Origin: Farysia itapuensis | Taxonomy: Eukaryota > Basidiomycota > Ustilaginomycetes > Ustilaginales > Ustilaginaceae | Assembly: GCA_023212645.1 (NCBI GenBank) | Contig: JALBYC010000008.1 | Coordinates: forward strand, 62,001 to 126,000 | Direction of reading: 5' to 3' | DNA length: 64,000 nt | Shown: positions 1-9,475 of the stretch, piece after piece | How the letters are laid out: each line of letters starts with the position of its first letter | How positions within the stretch are numbered: position 1 is the first letter of the stretch | Position numbers and translations under genes: made by a program | Notes under the pieces: generated by a model | What the model was told of the DNA's origin: nothing | The model's database searches: none | The model's input: only the letters and a program-made list of their open reading frames with translations

Positions 1-8
1 TCTTGCAG

Positions 9-355
9 GTGTCAGCTGATGGCGCAAGCTGCGAAATTCTCGAGCTTGGGCAAGCGAGCGTACGAGCTCCTCATTCCGCTTCAGACCGAGGTGCGCAAGA
101 GTATTGCAGGACGACGAGTGAGAGAGACAGCGGCACAGGACAGCTCGGTACCGTTGAGCTACATCCTGACGTCGGAAGCTGCCTCCATCGGCGTCTCCGC
201 TGGCAACGGACAGGACTCTACCATGGCGACAGACTGGACTGCCCTCGACCCGCTCTTTCAAGCGGCATTGTACTGGTACGTAGCACACACCTGTCTGCAA
301 CTCTTACTCAAACTAACTTTGCGCTGCGAAACACAGGTGTCAGCCAACGACGTGA
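9..355 (+). CDS. 3' end of an unidentified protein-coding gene (partial)
   Basis: The window opens inside an intron whose acceptor is the TTGCAG at bases 3-8. An exon then runs in frame from base 9 to 275. A second intron (276-336) has a GTACGT donor, a CTAAC branch-like site near 315 and an ACACAG acceptor. It joins to a short last exon ending in TGA at 353-355. The roughly 95 visible residues are rich in Ala and Ser, with segments such as LGKRAYELLIPLQTEV and TDWTALDPLFQAALYW, and show no motif I can name. The in-frame ATG at 19 could give a 149-residue unspliced reading, but the clean splice signals argue that it is an internal Met. The gene's beginning lies outside the window and I do not recognise the family. 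Confidence 0.55.
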
Positions 356-827
356 AGTATGGTACTATCGGGCCGAATTCACGGACTGTGGTTATAAACA
401 TAAATCGGGACGAGGATCGTATGACGCCACACAGTGATTGTGAAAGCCTAATTGAAATTGAGATTTGAACTTTGAGGCCCAGACTCTTGGCGCGGAAGGG
501 TACACGGCGGGCAATTCACGCCAAGCCAGGATGCCGAGCCGGCAGATGGCTAATTGGATCGGAAGGGTGGAGAAAAGGCATGCAGGATGAGACAGAAGAC
601 GTGCAGCCATGCAGGGGATGGGTTCGAGTGAGTCCAGATCGTGTGTGTGTGTGGGACATATGCAGCCGTCCGTATCGTGAGACAATGGCGCTTACCGGAT
701 ACTCCACTTTGGCGGGCGGGTGCGCGCCTGCCCGTTCCCGTCCGTCAGCGAGATACCTATTCTTACATCCCTCACCTCATTCGCCCTTGCGATTCACCAC
801 ACCATATCCCTACTCTGCTCGACAAGC
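356..827. other. Intergenic region, no gene seen
   Basis: This 472-base spacer lies between the partial gene and the UBL3-like gene. It should hold the 3' UTR of the first gene and the promoter and 5' leader of the second. A GT-rich stretch (GTGTGTGTGTG near 641-652) and a pyrimidine-rich leader just before base 828 are the only notable compositions. The short open frames here have no coding character. Confidence 0.5.
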
Positions 828-1343
828 ATGTCGATGCTGGCAAACGAGAAGAGCCGCAAGTCGGTCTGTTCCACCACTTCGGACCATACCCATATGATCA
901 GCACAGCCACAACCGACTCGTCACCGTCCCAAATCACGGCACCCTCATCACAGTCAGATAGGCGTGCGTCGGCATGTATTCGTCTCGAAACACTGCTCGT
1001 CGGTGGACAGCGCAAGACATGGCGTTTTGATCCACAGACCAGCATCGCTGCCGTACGTCAGCATATATGGACCCACTGGCCAGAAGAATGGCCACAGCCA
1101 CGCCCTCAGTCCGACTCGCTCCTCCGCGTCCTGCATCTGGGCCACATTCTCGACGATTCCTCCCTGACACTGGCATCTCGTGGCATGCGAATCGGCAGTA
1201 TCACCGTCGTACACCTCATCGTTCGAGCCGGTCTGCCCTCAGATCCTCCCAAAGTTCAGCAAGACCCGCCGCTCAAGAAATCAGCCAGTCAGTCCGCAGC
1301 ACAACAGGAACGTACACCAGGCTGCAGCTGTGTCATTTGCTAA
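828..1343 (+). CDS. UBL3/MUB-type membrane-anchored ubiquitin-fold protein with CaaX box
   Basis: This 171-residue protein has a Ser/Thr-rich N-terminus of about 45 residues. A ubiquitin-like fold follows (about 48-135), with segments such as LVGGQRKTWRFDPQTSIAAV and RVLHLGHILDDSSLTL, the latter resembling the ubiquitin-family turn before the last strands. A short linker ends in CSCVIC. The last four residues (CVIC) are a canonical CaaX prenylation box, and the Cys two residues upstream could be palmitoylated. There is no C-terminal diglycine, so it is not a conjugatable ubiquitin. This architecture is that of UBL3/MUB proteins, which sit on the plasma membrane and help sort proteins or recruit E2 enzymes. 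I chose the ATG at 828; the frame is open upstream to 720, but that stretch looks like a leader. Confidence 0.8.
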   Translation: MSMLANEKSRKSVCSTTSDHTHMISTATTDSSPSQITAPSSQSDRRASACIRLETLLVGGQRKTWRFDPQTSIAAVRQHIWTHWPEEWPQPRPQSDSLLRVLHLGHILDDSSLTLASRGMRIGSITVVHLIVRAGLPSDPPKVQQDPPLKKSASQSAAQQERTPGCSCVIC

Positions 1344-1555
1344 GCTGCACGCCATTATACCGCTTTTCTCAAACTGCATCTCTCATGTCGCTCCTTTTCT
1401 TGCTGCCTTCCCCTGCTTTTTACCCCATTTGCATGTCGTCTGCATCGAAATTGCATACTGGCCCCTTCTCGTTGTCACCCTAATCTCCCCTTGCTTGTAT
1501 TCTAGTCGTCTTACTGTATGGAGCCAAGTGTTATTCCCACAATGTTGTGCCAGCT

Positions 1556-4450
1556 TTATTCGTTGAGGCGGTTCATCAGCTGGTTGGCCGTGCTTTGATT
1601 TGGCAGCCGAGCTGCGTAGGCGGTGAGGGCAGCTCGATCGGCCTTGTCCTGAATTTTGACGACGTAGCGTAACGCTTCCTGCACCTGGTTCTGCTCCACC
1701 AGCGCTGCCACAATTGGAGTATACCCCACCGGCGGACGCTTGGCATTTGCTTTTGATGGCGCAGTCACAGTCAGCATACGTACGCGCGGCGCAAGGCGAT
1801 GTGGGGGGTTGACTTACCAAAGGACCATAGCCCGTCCCAGTCTTTGCTCTGCACTAGCGTCGACATCCGTACGCTCCAGAACCGCTTGTCTGGCACTTTA
1901 AAGTCGGACCGCAGCTTGTCCGCTTTTTTAGCCATGTTGCGCAGCAGTAGTTCCCGAATGGTCTCGTTGAGCGACAGACCGACCAACTTGGCCCGCCCGG
2001 CGTCTTCCTTCTCCACCGCCTGCTGGAACCCTAACAGCCGTATCTGCTCGTCCACAAGCTGCAAACCATCACGTCAGCTTGACTACACGCGGTAGGGTTG
2101 GCGGGGAGATACATACCTTTGCTTCCAACACACGCTCCTTGTCTTCGCTGAAGAACTTCATGGCTGTTTTCAGCTTGAAGATTCGCTCTGGCAGGTCGGT
2201 GTCGGACTCGATGGTCAGCTGGTTAGCTTCTTCGAGCGCCAATGTTGCCGAGTCGGTGCGTCGGTCGTCCTGGTAGTAGAAGTCTTTGAGCATTTCCCTG
2301 TCCATTTCGCGCGCGTACGCTTCGAGAAGGTGGGAGGCGAGCGCGAGGTACTGCCGTGCTGGCTGCAGCTGGCGGCCAGACTCCGGCGTCAGGGCGTCCG
2401 AAATCGGCGCCTGCACAATGCGGAAGAAGTCCCCGCGCGACAATTGATCCTTGAGACGCAGCAGGACATGGTACACTAGATCCGTATCGCCCGATTCAAT
2501 CGCTTTAACCAGCGCCAGTTTGTCTTCGTGCATGTTGAGCAGGAGGGGGACTTGGTCAATGGCGCGTGCCTCGTGGTCCAGAAGACGTGTGGCCAAGTTA
2601 CGCCGCCCAGCTTTCCACGCAGTCCATGCGACCTCGGAAAAGCTGATGGCCACGCCACTCTCTGGCCCAAGCTGCACATCCTCCACCTCTTGGTTCAGCC
2701 GGGCTGCGATCTGGAACTTGCGCACGATTTCCCTGCACAGCTGCTCTTCCGACGCCGATACCGCAGCCGCAGATCCGCCGAGGGGCGGCTGGGAGCGTGC
2801 GATTTTCGCGCGTGCCCAATGCTTGAGGATGGGATCGGGACGAATCTGGAGGTAGTGGGCGATTCGGAGCGAGAGCAGATGGTGGTTTTGCGCCGTGAGT
2901 CGACTGAGGACGGCTGTGGGACCACTGGCGATATACTCGTCGTACGTGATGGGTATTCCGACACGGTAGTCGCGCGCGGCGTTGAGAATGCGCAGCGTCT
3001 TGGCCATGTCGACGTACGGCGCCGGGTCGTACAGGTCGATAAAACCTTTGCCAAAGGATGCCGCTTTTAGCAAGCGTTTCTGCCACGACAGGTCCCACTC
3101 GTACGCGGCTGCACGCAAGCACGTATCGACTGCATCGGGTAATTGGGCGCGAATGGCACGTATCCCCTCATCCGCCCGGCTGCTCTTGCTTGCATACTGC
3201 TCCGACGCTTCCAGCAGCAGCGCTGCAGGATCGTTCGACCCCGGCTGGAACACCTTGGTCGACACTTCCGGCACTTTTTGCAGAAACTCGTGCCGGTCTG
3301 AGCTGATAATCCGCAAGCCATCCAGTTCGCCCACCAGCTGGACTGGGCCGGAGTATGGGTAGCGTATCGAGTCGCCAAAGGGCCCTACCATCATGACTTC
3401 CTCGCTGAAAGCAAGACCGACCGTGTTGTTCCCACACCACTCGATCGACTGCACTCCACTCTCGCCCAGACCGCCAGCACCACCGCCAGCGTCAAAGGCT
3501 TCGCTCGTGCGAATGTCAAACTCGCTAAGACTGCGGGTGAAATCTGCACTGACGACCCAGAGGATGAGATCGGCGGTGAGCAGGGCGAGCAGCTTTCCAT
3601 TGGGCGACGGGCGGATTGCGTGGAACGGGCCACGGTCCAGACGCAGATCCTGGCACGGCGCATCGGTAGGGCCGGCGGTGGAGCGGGTGAGGGAGAGTAG
3701 CGTTGCATCGCGTGCTATGAGTACGGTGGTTAGCCCGGTGGAGGACACGGCAGGCGGCACAATGGTCCAAGCCCCCACATCGCCGGCGTCGGGAGGGGGC
3801 AATAGTTCAGGCACAGGTATTGGTGCAGTGTCGGACGCGAACGCAAAGCCATACTCGCCACCCGCACTAAGAGCGGTAAGGCTCTGGGTCTCTTCCGGAT
3901 CGGCAGTGAGGCTGGGAAAGCGCCATTCGACAAACCGCTGTGCGCCAACGAGGGCTACAAGACCTCCAGCCCAGATGCGCGCCTCGACCACGCCGGTCTC
4001 GGTAGCTTCCTGACCGAGCGAGTGCTGAGTGTAGTAAGCATTGGAGGTGGCTTCGATGGGACGCTGGGCGATACTGGAGGATGACGAGGGACAGGGAGAC
4101 ATGAGGGTGTACAGACGGACATAGCCGTCCTCGAGCACGATGACCAGCTGCTCGAGCGCATTGAAGCCAAGCGCAACGATGCGCTCTGCTGGATCCCACG
4201 GCAGGCTTTCGATCAGCTGTCCGGCGGCGGTGTAGACGAGCACTTTGGGTTTGAGCAGCGACGCTTTGCCCAGGGAGACGAGACGGGTCGGATCGCGCAC
4301 CAGGGCGACCAAGCCACCATGGCTCGCCGCTGCTACATGGTAGTCGGCGAGATTCTCAATCCCCCAGCTGAGGGCATACAGCTCTGTCTTGCGGTAAAAG
4401 ACGTCCTGCAGACTAGACCACTCTGTGGTCGGATGGGCTGCCTGGACCAT
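1556..4450 (-). CDS. VPS16: Vacuolar protein sorting protein 16, HOPS/CORVET core subunit (3 exons)
   Basis: The coding exons are 4450-2117, 2058-1818 and 1749-1556, giving 922 residues. Introns are 2059-2116 (GTATGT...TTGCAG) and 1750-1817 (GTAAGT...AAAAG); both joins keep frame. The N-terminus (FYRKTELYALSWG) matches the conserved VPS16 start. Roughly the first 420 residues form the Vps16_N beta-propeller and the rest is the helical Vps16_C solenoid, with LLGFQQAVEK and the PPVGYTPIV signature in the last exons. VPS16 scaffolds the class C core that tethers endosomes and vacuoles for SNARE-mediated fusion. It is longer than yeast Vps16 (about 800 residues), partly from loops such as SPCPSSSSS. 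I took the ATG at 4450; an in-frame ATG at 4492 would add 14 residues but lies close to the divergent neighbour. Confidence 0.93.
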
Positions 4451-4525
4451 GGTGCAGCTAATCCAACGTGGAGGCCAACTACGCGCTAGCATCTTTTACG
4501 GCTTTCATCCCACCACACATCCATC
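4451..4525. promoter_or_regulatory. Very short bidirectional promoter (VPS16 / PRKRIP1-like)
   Basis: Only 75 bases separate the start codons of two divergent genes, so both promoters must overlap each other or reach into coding sequence. No TATA box is evident. The compactness is what can be seen; shared regulation is inference. Confidence 0.5.
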
Positions 4526-5095
4526 ATGGATGCCCCTGCTTTGCCTCGCAAGAAGCCAAGCGCTCACGAGATACAGGCGCAGGCCATCTCCAAACTGCTC
4601 GCCCATCCTGAAAAGCAGGTGCACATTCCCGAAGCCCCAACACAGCGGTCAATACGAGCGCCACGCGATGTCATGAAAAACGTCAGTGGCTCCAGCGCCG
4701 GTGCTGGTTCGGGCGAGTTCCACGTCTACAAGCAGCAACGTCGGCGCGAGTACGAGCGTATCCAGCTCATGGAAGAAGAAGCGCAGAAGCAGGCTGAACA
4801 GGAAGAATTCGACCGCAAACGGGCCGCCCTCGAGCAGCAGGCCGAGTCCAAGACGGACAAGAACCGGGCCAAGCGCGAAAAGAAGCGTCTAGCCGCACTC
4901 AAAGCCAAAGCCTCTGCCAGTGGTAAGCCAGCTGTGCAGGCCTCAGCGCCAAGTCCAAGCAAACGGCAGCGGCTCCACAACGACGAGGTCGGCCGCATAC
5001 AGTTCCAAAAGCCTACTGACAACGACGAAACCGATACTCAGCAACCCGACGATAGCGGCAACACTCAGCCCGACGACGCTCATACCCCTGCTTAG
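4526..5095 (+). CDS. PRKRIP1-type (DUF1168) spliceosome-associated protein
   Basis: This 189-residue, single-exon, highly charged protein has the DUF1168 hallmark at about residues 50-80: a Gly/Ser turn (GSSAGAGSGEFHVYKQ) running into an Arg-rich helix (RRREYERIQLMEEEA). A long Glu/Lys/Ala coiled coil (about 75-130, ending in AKREKKRLAALKAKA) and an acidic, Asp/Gln-rich tail follow. Human PRKRIP1 is a component of the catalytic spliceosome, where its long helix bridges U2 snRNP and other factors, and a fungal counterpart probably acts in pre-mRNA splicing. The KRQR segment near residue 150 could be a nuclear signal. It starts 76 bases from the VPS16 start codon on the other strand. Confidence 0.85.
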   Translation: MDAPALPRKKPSAHEIQAQAISKLLAHPEKQVHIPEAPTQRSIRAPRDVMKNVSGSSAGAGSGEFHVYKQQRRREYERIQLMEEEAQKQAEQEEFDRKRAALEQQAESKTDKNRAKREKKRLAALKAKASASGKPAVQASAPSPSKRQRLHNDEVGRIQFQKPTDNDETDTQQPDDSGNTQPDDAHTPA

Positions 5096-5302
5096 CTCAA
5101 TACAATGCAACAAGTCACTAAGCAGACCGCATCACCGCCCATCAGCATGCCGTAGCCAGTGAGGCATGTGAGGCAGATCGGCGGAATCGTGAGAGAGAGA
5201 GACATGTTAGATCGCGATTTCCCAGATAAACTCTGTGACTGTGACTTGTGAATCGACGGCCGAACCGCTCATCCGTAAGACCACCACCATTGCGCATACA
5301 TT

Positions 5303-6199
5303 ATGGCGAGCCAAGTAGCCATCAAAAGAGTGAGTACGAATCTGGAGTGTATGCACTGCGCTGCTTGCTAACTCACTGTTTGCAGCTCACAAAAGAGGCA
5401 CAGCTGATGGACAAGGAGCCGCCGCCGCTCGTATATGCCCGTCCGCGTGAAGACAATATCCTCGAATGGTAAGTCGTGTGGTGATTGGTCGCTGTTCATG
5501 CGCCTATGCTGACACGCTGCGCTGCGCAGGCATTATATACTTCGTGGGCCTGCCGATACGCCGTATGCGGGCGGCGAGTACTACGGCCAGCTGATTTTCC
5601 CACCCGAGTTCCCCTTCAAGCCGCCGGCGATCAAGATGCAGACACCTAGCGGACGCTTTTCCCCCGACATGAAGATCTGCACTTCCATGAGCGACTACCA
5701 CCCACACACATGGCAGCCCGGCTGGAACACGTCGACCATCCTGATTGGTTTGCTCTCCTTTATGTGCTCGGACGAGATGACCACCGGCTCTGTGTCAGCC
5801 TCGACCGCCGATCGCAAGAAGCTGGCAACGCAGTCACACGCCTTCAACATTGCACAAAAGCGATTCTGCCAGCTATTCCCCGAGTATGCCGGCGCAGAGG
5901 TGACAGATCTGCCCAACATGGGCGGAGCACCGGCCAAGGACTCTCAAGCAAAGGTGGGTCTGCTTCCCACGGCCTCCAAGGGTGTGTTGGACAACCGACT
6001 GCGCACAAGCGCGCAAAAACAATGCACTGACCCTTCTCACTCAACAGCCTCAATAGCCGCACCACCACCACCACCACCACCACCACAGCCTCCTCGACAG
6101 CGCAGAGACCTGTTTGGACTTCGCTCCTCGGTCGTCGTACTCGCCGTCGTCGCATATCTCTTCATCAGCCGGCTGATGGATAAAAGCAACGTCATTTAG
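5303..6199 (+). CDS. UBC6: Ubiquitin-conjugating enzyme E2 UBC6/UBE2J2, tail-anchored in the ER (3 exons)
   Basis: Exons 5303-5329, 5386-5468 and 5530-6199 encode 259 residues. Introns are 5330-5385 (GTGAGT...TTGCAG with a GCTAAC branch-like site) and 5469-5529 (GTAAGT...GCGCAG). The catalytic Cys falls at residue 87 in MKICTSMSDYHPHTW, the UBC6-type context lacking the usual HPN motif; yeast Ubc6 also uses Cys87. A linker with eight prolines leads to a C-terminal hydrophobic segment (SSVVVLAVVAYLFIS) ending nine residues before the stop, a tail anchor. UBC6 works with Doa10-type ligases in ER-associated degradation. The stop codon is only nine bases from that of the convergent WSS1-like gene, so their 3' UTRs must overlap. 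Confidence 0.94.
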
Positions 6200-6208
6200 C
6201 CAGAGCGA

Positions 6209-7453
6209 TCAATCTTGTGTATTCAAACGTGGCCGTGTGGCAAGACAGACGGAGCAGGTGGGAGCATGTGCAGGGTTGAGTAGTGTGCACGCTGGACACG
6301 CCCACTGAGCTGCCTCGGTCTCGTCGTCGTCGTCTGAGATTTCAATGATGGTTTCGGCGGCCTCGGGTTTGGGTATAATGCAGAAATCGGTCCATTCCTG
6401 CGCAGTGGTGCGGGTGGAGCCGCCTTGGCTGCGTTCGTGCTGGCGGTAGAGGCGGGTGCGTTCGTGTCGCTGATCGGCTGTTTCATCGCTAGCCTGTGTG
6501 GATGGCTCAGTTTTCACCTGGACCTCGTCGACGACCGCCATCCCGCCTTCGGGATCCGATTCGGTGTCGGATGAATCCTCGCTGGTGTCGATCGGCTCGT
6601 ATGGCAAACGCTCCTGTTTGGGTTCGGGGGTGGCAAAGCGACGAAGTGCTGCTTGGGCACGAAGCTCGCGGGCCGAGACTGTCTGCGTGCGCTTACGAAA
6701 CGTCGAGTTGGGATCACTGCGGTACGACGTCGACTGAGCCGACGCCTTGGGTATAAAGTTGAGCGTGTCAACACGCGAGCCCTGGCCGGGCATACCTGCC
6801 AGATTACGGCGCTGTCCTCCACCCTTGGTGTTGGGCGCGGTCTGGGCGCCGGTGTGCAGACTTGGACCTTTGAACTTTCGTTTGCCTGTAGCGGCAGTGC
6901 GGATTCGACGCCGTTTGGTGCCCTTTTTTTTGCTCGAGTAGGCGCCACCGCACGAGTACTCGGGCAGACCTTGGAGCGAGTCCATACCGACCCCTGCGAC
7001 AAACGCGTTGTTCTCCAACCGCTGGCCCGCGGACCAGAATCCATCGCCGTAGTAGCCACGGGACTGCAACTGACGGCATTCGGCACGCAGCTCTCCGTCC
7101 AACTTGCCATGCTGACTCGGGATGTGGTTCATGTACTTGATGTGTGCCAGCTCGTGGCAGAATACCATGAGCACCCACTGCAGCGGTGCAAAGCTGCCGT
7201 CACGCCGGCGGAGGATGAGCTCGACCGTCTCGCCATTGTTCCAGTTGCGGCCGGCGAATTCCCGGTTCCACTCGTACTCTTCCAGCGAGTTGATCTGAAA
7301 GCCGTGAGCCTTCATCACGGGCTGCACCTGGGCGGCGAGTTGGAGCAGTCGCTGCCGCGCCGCCTCGTGATCGGCATACTGCGGCAGCGCAGTAATGTAG
7401 TTGATGTGCGGGTTGCGGCTGGTATCTGGGTCGTTGAGCCTCAGATGGACCAT
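6209..7453 (-). CDS. WSS1: WSS1-type WLM metalloprotease (DNA-protein crosslink repair)
   Basis: This 414-residue single-exon protein has a WLM domain at about residues 1-190. The zinc-protease motif HELAH lies at 100-104 with a third ligand His at 110 (HELAHIKYMNH). A long disordered basic region follows, then a SUMO-interacting motif near 370 (hydrophobic IIEI followed by Asp residues). Last comes a RanBP2-type zinc finger (CPACTLLN...CSVC) at about 385-405. WSS1/Spartan-family proteases digest proteins covalently trapped on DNA and are guided by SUMO, ubiquitin and Cdc48. The SIM plus zinc finger here would supply SUMO or ubiquitin binding; no clear Cdc48-binding box was seen, which does not exclude one. 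Active-site residues are intact. Confidence 0.9.
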   Translation of the reverse strand: MVHLRLNDPDTSRNPHINYITALPQYADHEAARQRLLQLAAQVQPVMKAHGFQINSLEEYEWNREFAGRNWNNGETVELILRRRDGSFAPLQWVLMVFCHELAHIKYMNHIPSQHGKLDGELRAECRQLQSRGYYGDGFWSAGQRLENNAFVAGVGMDSLQGLPEYSCGGAYSSKKKGTKRRRIRTAATGKRKFKGPSLHTGAQTAPNTKGGGQRRNLAGMPGQGSRVDTLNFIPKASAQSTSYRSDPNSTFRKRTQTVSARELRAQAALRRFATPEPKQERLPYEPIDTSEDSSDTESDPEGGMAVVDEVQVKTEPSTQASDETADQRHERTRLYRQHERSQGGSTRTTAQEWTDFCIIPKPEAAETIIEISDDDDETEAAQWACPACTLLNPAHAPTCSVCLATRPRLNTQD

Positions 7454-7613
7454 GGTAGGTGAATGATCGAGAATTTACCGGACGGAAGAACGCATATGAA
7501 AATCGTGAATCGCATCAATCTTTCTTCTCAGCGCTCAACCACCGCACACCGTACACATGTAAGCCGCAGCCGCCGGCGGCGGTCACGTACCAGAGTATGG
7601 TGAGTACCACCTA

Positions 7614-7701
7614 GCGGCATACAACACGACTTTCCCAACATCAGGTTCCGTGGTGTGCGCAAGCTCAAGGCGTACTCCTGCTATGCCCACGACCTCAAGG
7701 C
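7614..7701 (+). repeat. Direct repeat, copy A (partner at 8534-8621)
   Basis: This 88-base segment starts at GCGGCATACAACACGACT and recurs at 8534-8621 in the same orientation. I count about 14 mismatches (about 84% identity). Several differences fall at third codon positions of a frame reading QHDFPNIR and KLKAYSCY, suggesting that both derive from a once-coding repeated element. Flanking sequence is not shared, so each is a fragment. I cannot name the parent element. Confidence 0.6.
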
Positions 7702-7977
7702 CACACAATCAGGGGCCCGCAGAGAAGTCATGCCCCTGATGGTGAGTGGAGCGCGGAAGCGCATACTGGTCATCGAGAGCTGGCGTGACCGCATCCGTAG
7801 GCCGCAGCTCAAGATCACCGGGCAAAACTTCCGCTTGGAGGTCACAGTCCAGGCCCGGTTCGTTCGCAGAAGCTCTGCGCGAGGTGAAGAGAAGCCCGGC
7901 TGCTAGATGCAAGCTTCCTCTTCTCAGAAGCAGCTGAAGAGCTGCGTCTGGCCACGCTGGAGATCGAGATCGAAGAA

Positions 7978-8676
7978 ATGCTTCTCGACCTGGACCGCCT
8001 CCTGGCTCTGGCCCGGACGCTCAACCATCTTCAGCGTCCAAAAACGCATGACGATGTTGCAGACACAGGTGCTTGCCGACCTGTACTGCGCCATTGGATG
8101 GGCATTCGCCTGGTACAGTCCAACAGCGGAACTGAAGTACAAGCACTCTTTCTTGGGCCTCAAAAGCTGCTGGCACATCCTTCCAGCCATCCAGATTTCT
8201 TAGTGAGCGGTGATCATTCAATGTCAACCAGATTGATTGTGAAAGCGCTACTAAAAATCGGCTGTGAAGTGATTCGTGTTGCGTCGTATGGGCGCAAGGT
8301 CCCTATTCGGACATTCTTGAGGTCGTACACATACGAGCAAGGTGTTGAACAAGCTGCCCGACTTCCCGGCATTGGCGATCTGCCGTGCAACACCTGGGAT
8401 ATAGCAGTCACGTATAAGACTGCCGAGATGGTTCTCGTCCGACCTTGGCGTACGCCTACGCTGCTGGACGATACAGACGACTATGGGGCGTACACCTTCT
8501 TCCCTATAGGCCTGAGAGTCGGACAAGGCTTTGGCGGCGTACAACACGACTTTCCCAACATCAGGGTCCCGGGTGTCAGCAAGCTTAAAGCGTACTCCTG
8601 CTATGGCCGCAATCTCGAAGCAACTTTTGTTCGTCGCCTCCCTTCGTCAGGCAAGATCTCGATTCGGAAGCCATAA
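7978..8676 (+). other. Unidentified open frame in the repeat island, probably element debris
   Basis: An open frame of up to 232 codons runs here, with downstream in-frame ATGs including one at 8221. It overlaps repeat copy B near its end and runs into the reverse transcriptase fragment on another frame. The translated segments (for example PWRTPTLLDDTDDYGAYTFF) match nothing I recognise. Because the surrounding 2 kb are transposon remnants and the frame contains the duplicated segment, I read it as part of a decayed repeated element. A young host gene remains possible. Confidence 0.25.
8534..8621 (+). repeat. Direct repeat, copy B (partner at 7614-7701)
   Basis: This is the second copy of the 88-base direct repeat, displaced by exactly 920 bases with no net gap over the aligned length. 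It sits inside the open frame 7978-8676 and ends about 30 bases before the reverse transcriptase fragment begins. Confidence 0.6.
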
Positions 8677-8800
8677 ACAAATGGCAATCCCCAAAGACCG
8701 TCACTGCTGTTCGCAGCTTCCTTGGCTTCGCAAACTTCTACCGACGCTTCGTTCAAGACTACTCCAAAATAGCTACCCCGCTTTTTGATTTACTCAGTCT
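8652..8800 (+). pseudogene. Ty3/Gypsy reverse transcriptase / RNase H boundary fragment
   Basis: Read in the frame of base 8652, this stretch encodes WQSPKTVTAVRSFLGFANFY, followed by RRFV and a KIATPLFDLL segment. This is the very conserved end of the reverse transcriptase domain where it passes into RNase H in Ty3/Gypsy (Metaviridae-type) retrotransposons. Only about 45 codons survive, with no catalytic YxDD box and no integrase, so the fragment is dead. It is fused directly upstream of a gag fragment, the reverse of the normal gag-pol order, which shows rearrangement or juxtaposition of two element copies. Confidence 0.85.
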
Positions 8801-8814
8801 TCCTTTGGCAGGAT

Positions 8815-9475
8815 TCTTGCGAAGTCAAGACCGCCCTGGCAGGCAGGAAATTCAACACGTTGACCGAGATCATCGACGCCGCCATCAGCGTGGACGAAGA
8901 TCTGTACCAGAGCCGCACCATGGATTTCGTGCCAATGCGACAGAACAGCCCGCGTCAGATCACCACGTCTCCTCACCAATCGCGACCAGTACCAATGGAG
9001 CTGGACGCGACCCGAGCAGGTCCAGCGGGACCGCTGTCTCCAGAAGAGAGACAGAGACTGTCACAAGTCTCACATGTTAGAGCATCTACTGCCATCAGTA
9101 GTCGTAAAGTTCCACGTTCTTCCTTCTTCTCTTCTTCTTCTTAACGAACTATCTTTACCAAACGTTTTCTAAGCCTGACAAGAATCGGCTGAAGATCCTC
9201 ACACTATATTTCGTTGAACGAACATGACAGAGACGGGCTGACCATCGACTATGCTTCTATTGCGGCAACGAAGGCCACCGAGCGCGCTTCTGCCCGTCCA
9301 AGAATGTAGCACGGTATCTAGCGTCTCTTCTTCAACCGAAACATCTTTTACAACAGACAAGAAGTCGTCCGAAAGACCGTGAGGCTCAATTACGCTCGTT
9401 TATGCTGAGACATTCCGACTCTCGCCGAGTGCTGAACCATCACAACTGTCTGCGAACAAGCTTGAGACCGGGATG
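8815..9475 (+). pseudogene. Ty3/Gypsy gag remnant with CCHC zinc knuckle, interrupted by a solo LTR
   Basis: The first part (8815-9074) encodes a capsid-like tail (KTALAGRKFNTLTEIIDAAI) and a linker with MELDA and LSPEERQR, typical of the region just before the nucleic-acid-binding knuckle. The knuckle itself lies beyond the insertion, at 9252-9293: CFYCGNEGHRARFC, a perfect C-x2-C-x4-H-x4-C. Between them sits a 150-base LTR-like insertion (9075-9224). Skipping it and one copy of its 5-base flank, the frame continues exactly from one part to the other and stays open to 9475. The 5' half of gag is missing and no protease follows, so the copy is defective. Confidence 0.8.
9075..9224. mobile_element. 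Solo LTR nested in gag
   Basis: The segment is 150 bases, begins TGTTAG and ends GAACA. It thus has TG...CA ends within a short inverted repeat (TGTT/AACA), as in LTR retrotransposons. The flanks are TCACA before and TGACA after, a 5-base target duplication with one mismatch. Removing the segment and one flank restores the gag reading frame precisely, which independently supports these boundaries. No internal element sequence remains, so it is a solo LTR left by LTR-LTR recombination, inserted after the gag copy was already in place. Orientation is uncertain. Confidence 0.7.

Noticed and set aside
5955..6050. A possible fourth intron in UBC6 (GTGGGT...CAACAG)
   Set aside because: Splicing it would bring a TAG in frame two codons later and remove the tail anchor; the unspliced frame gives a normal UBC6 C-terminus.
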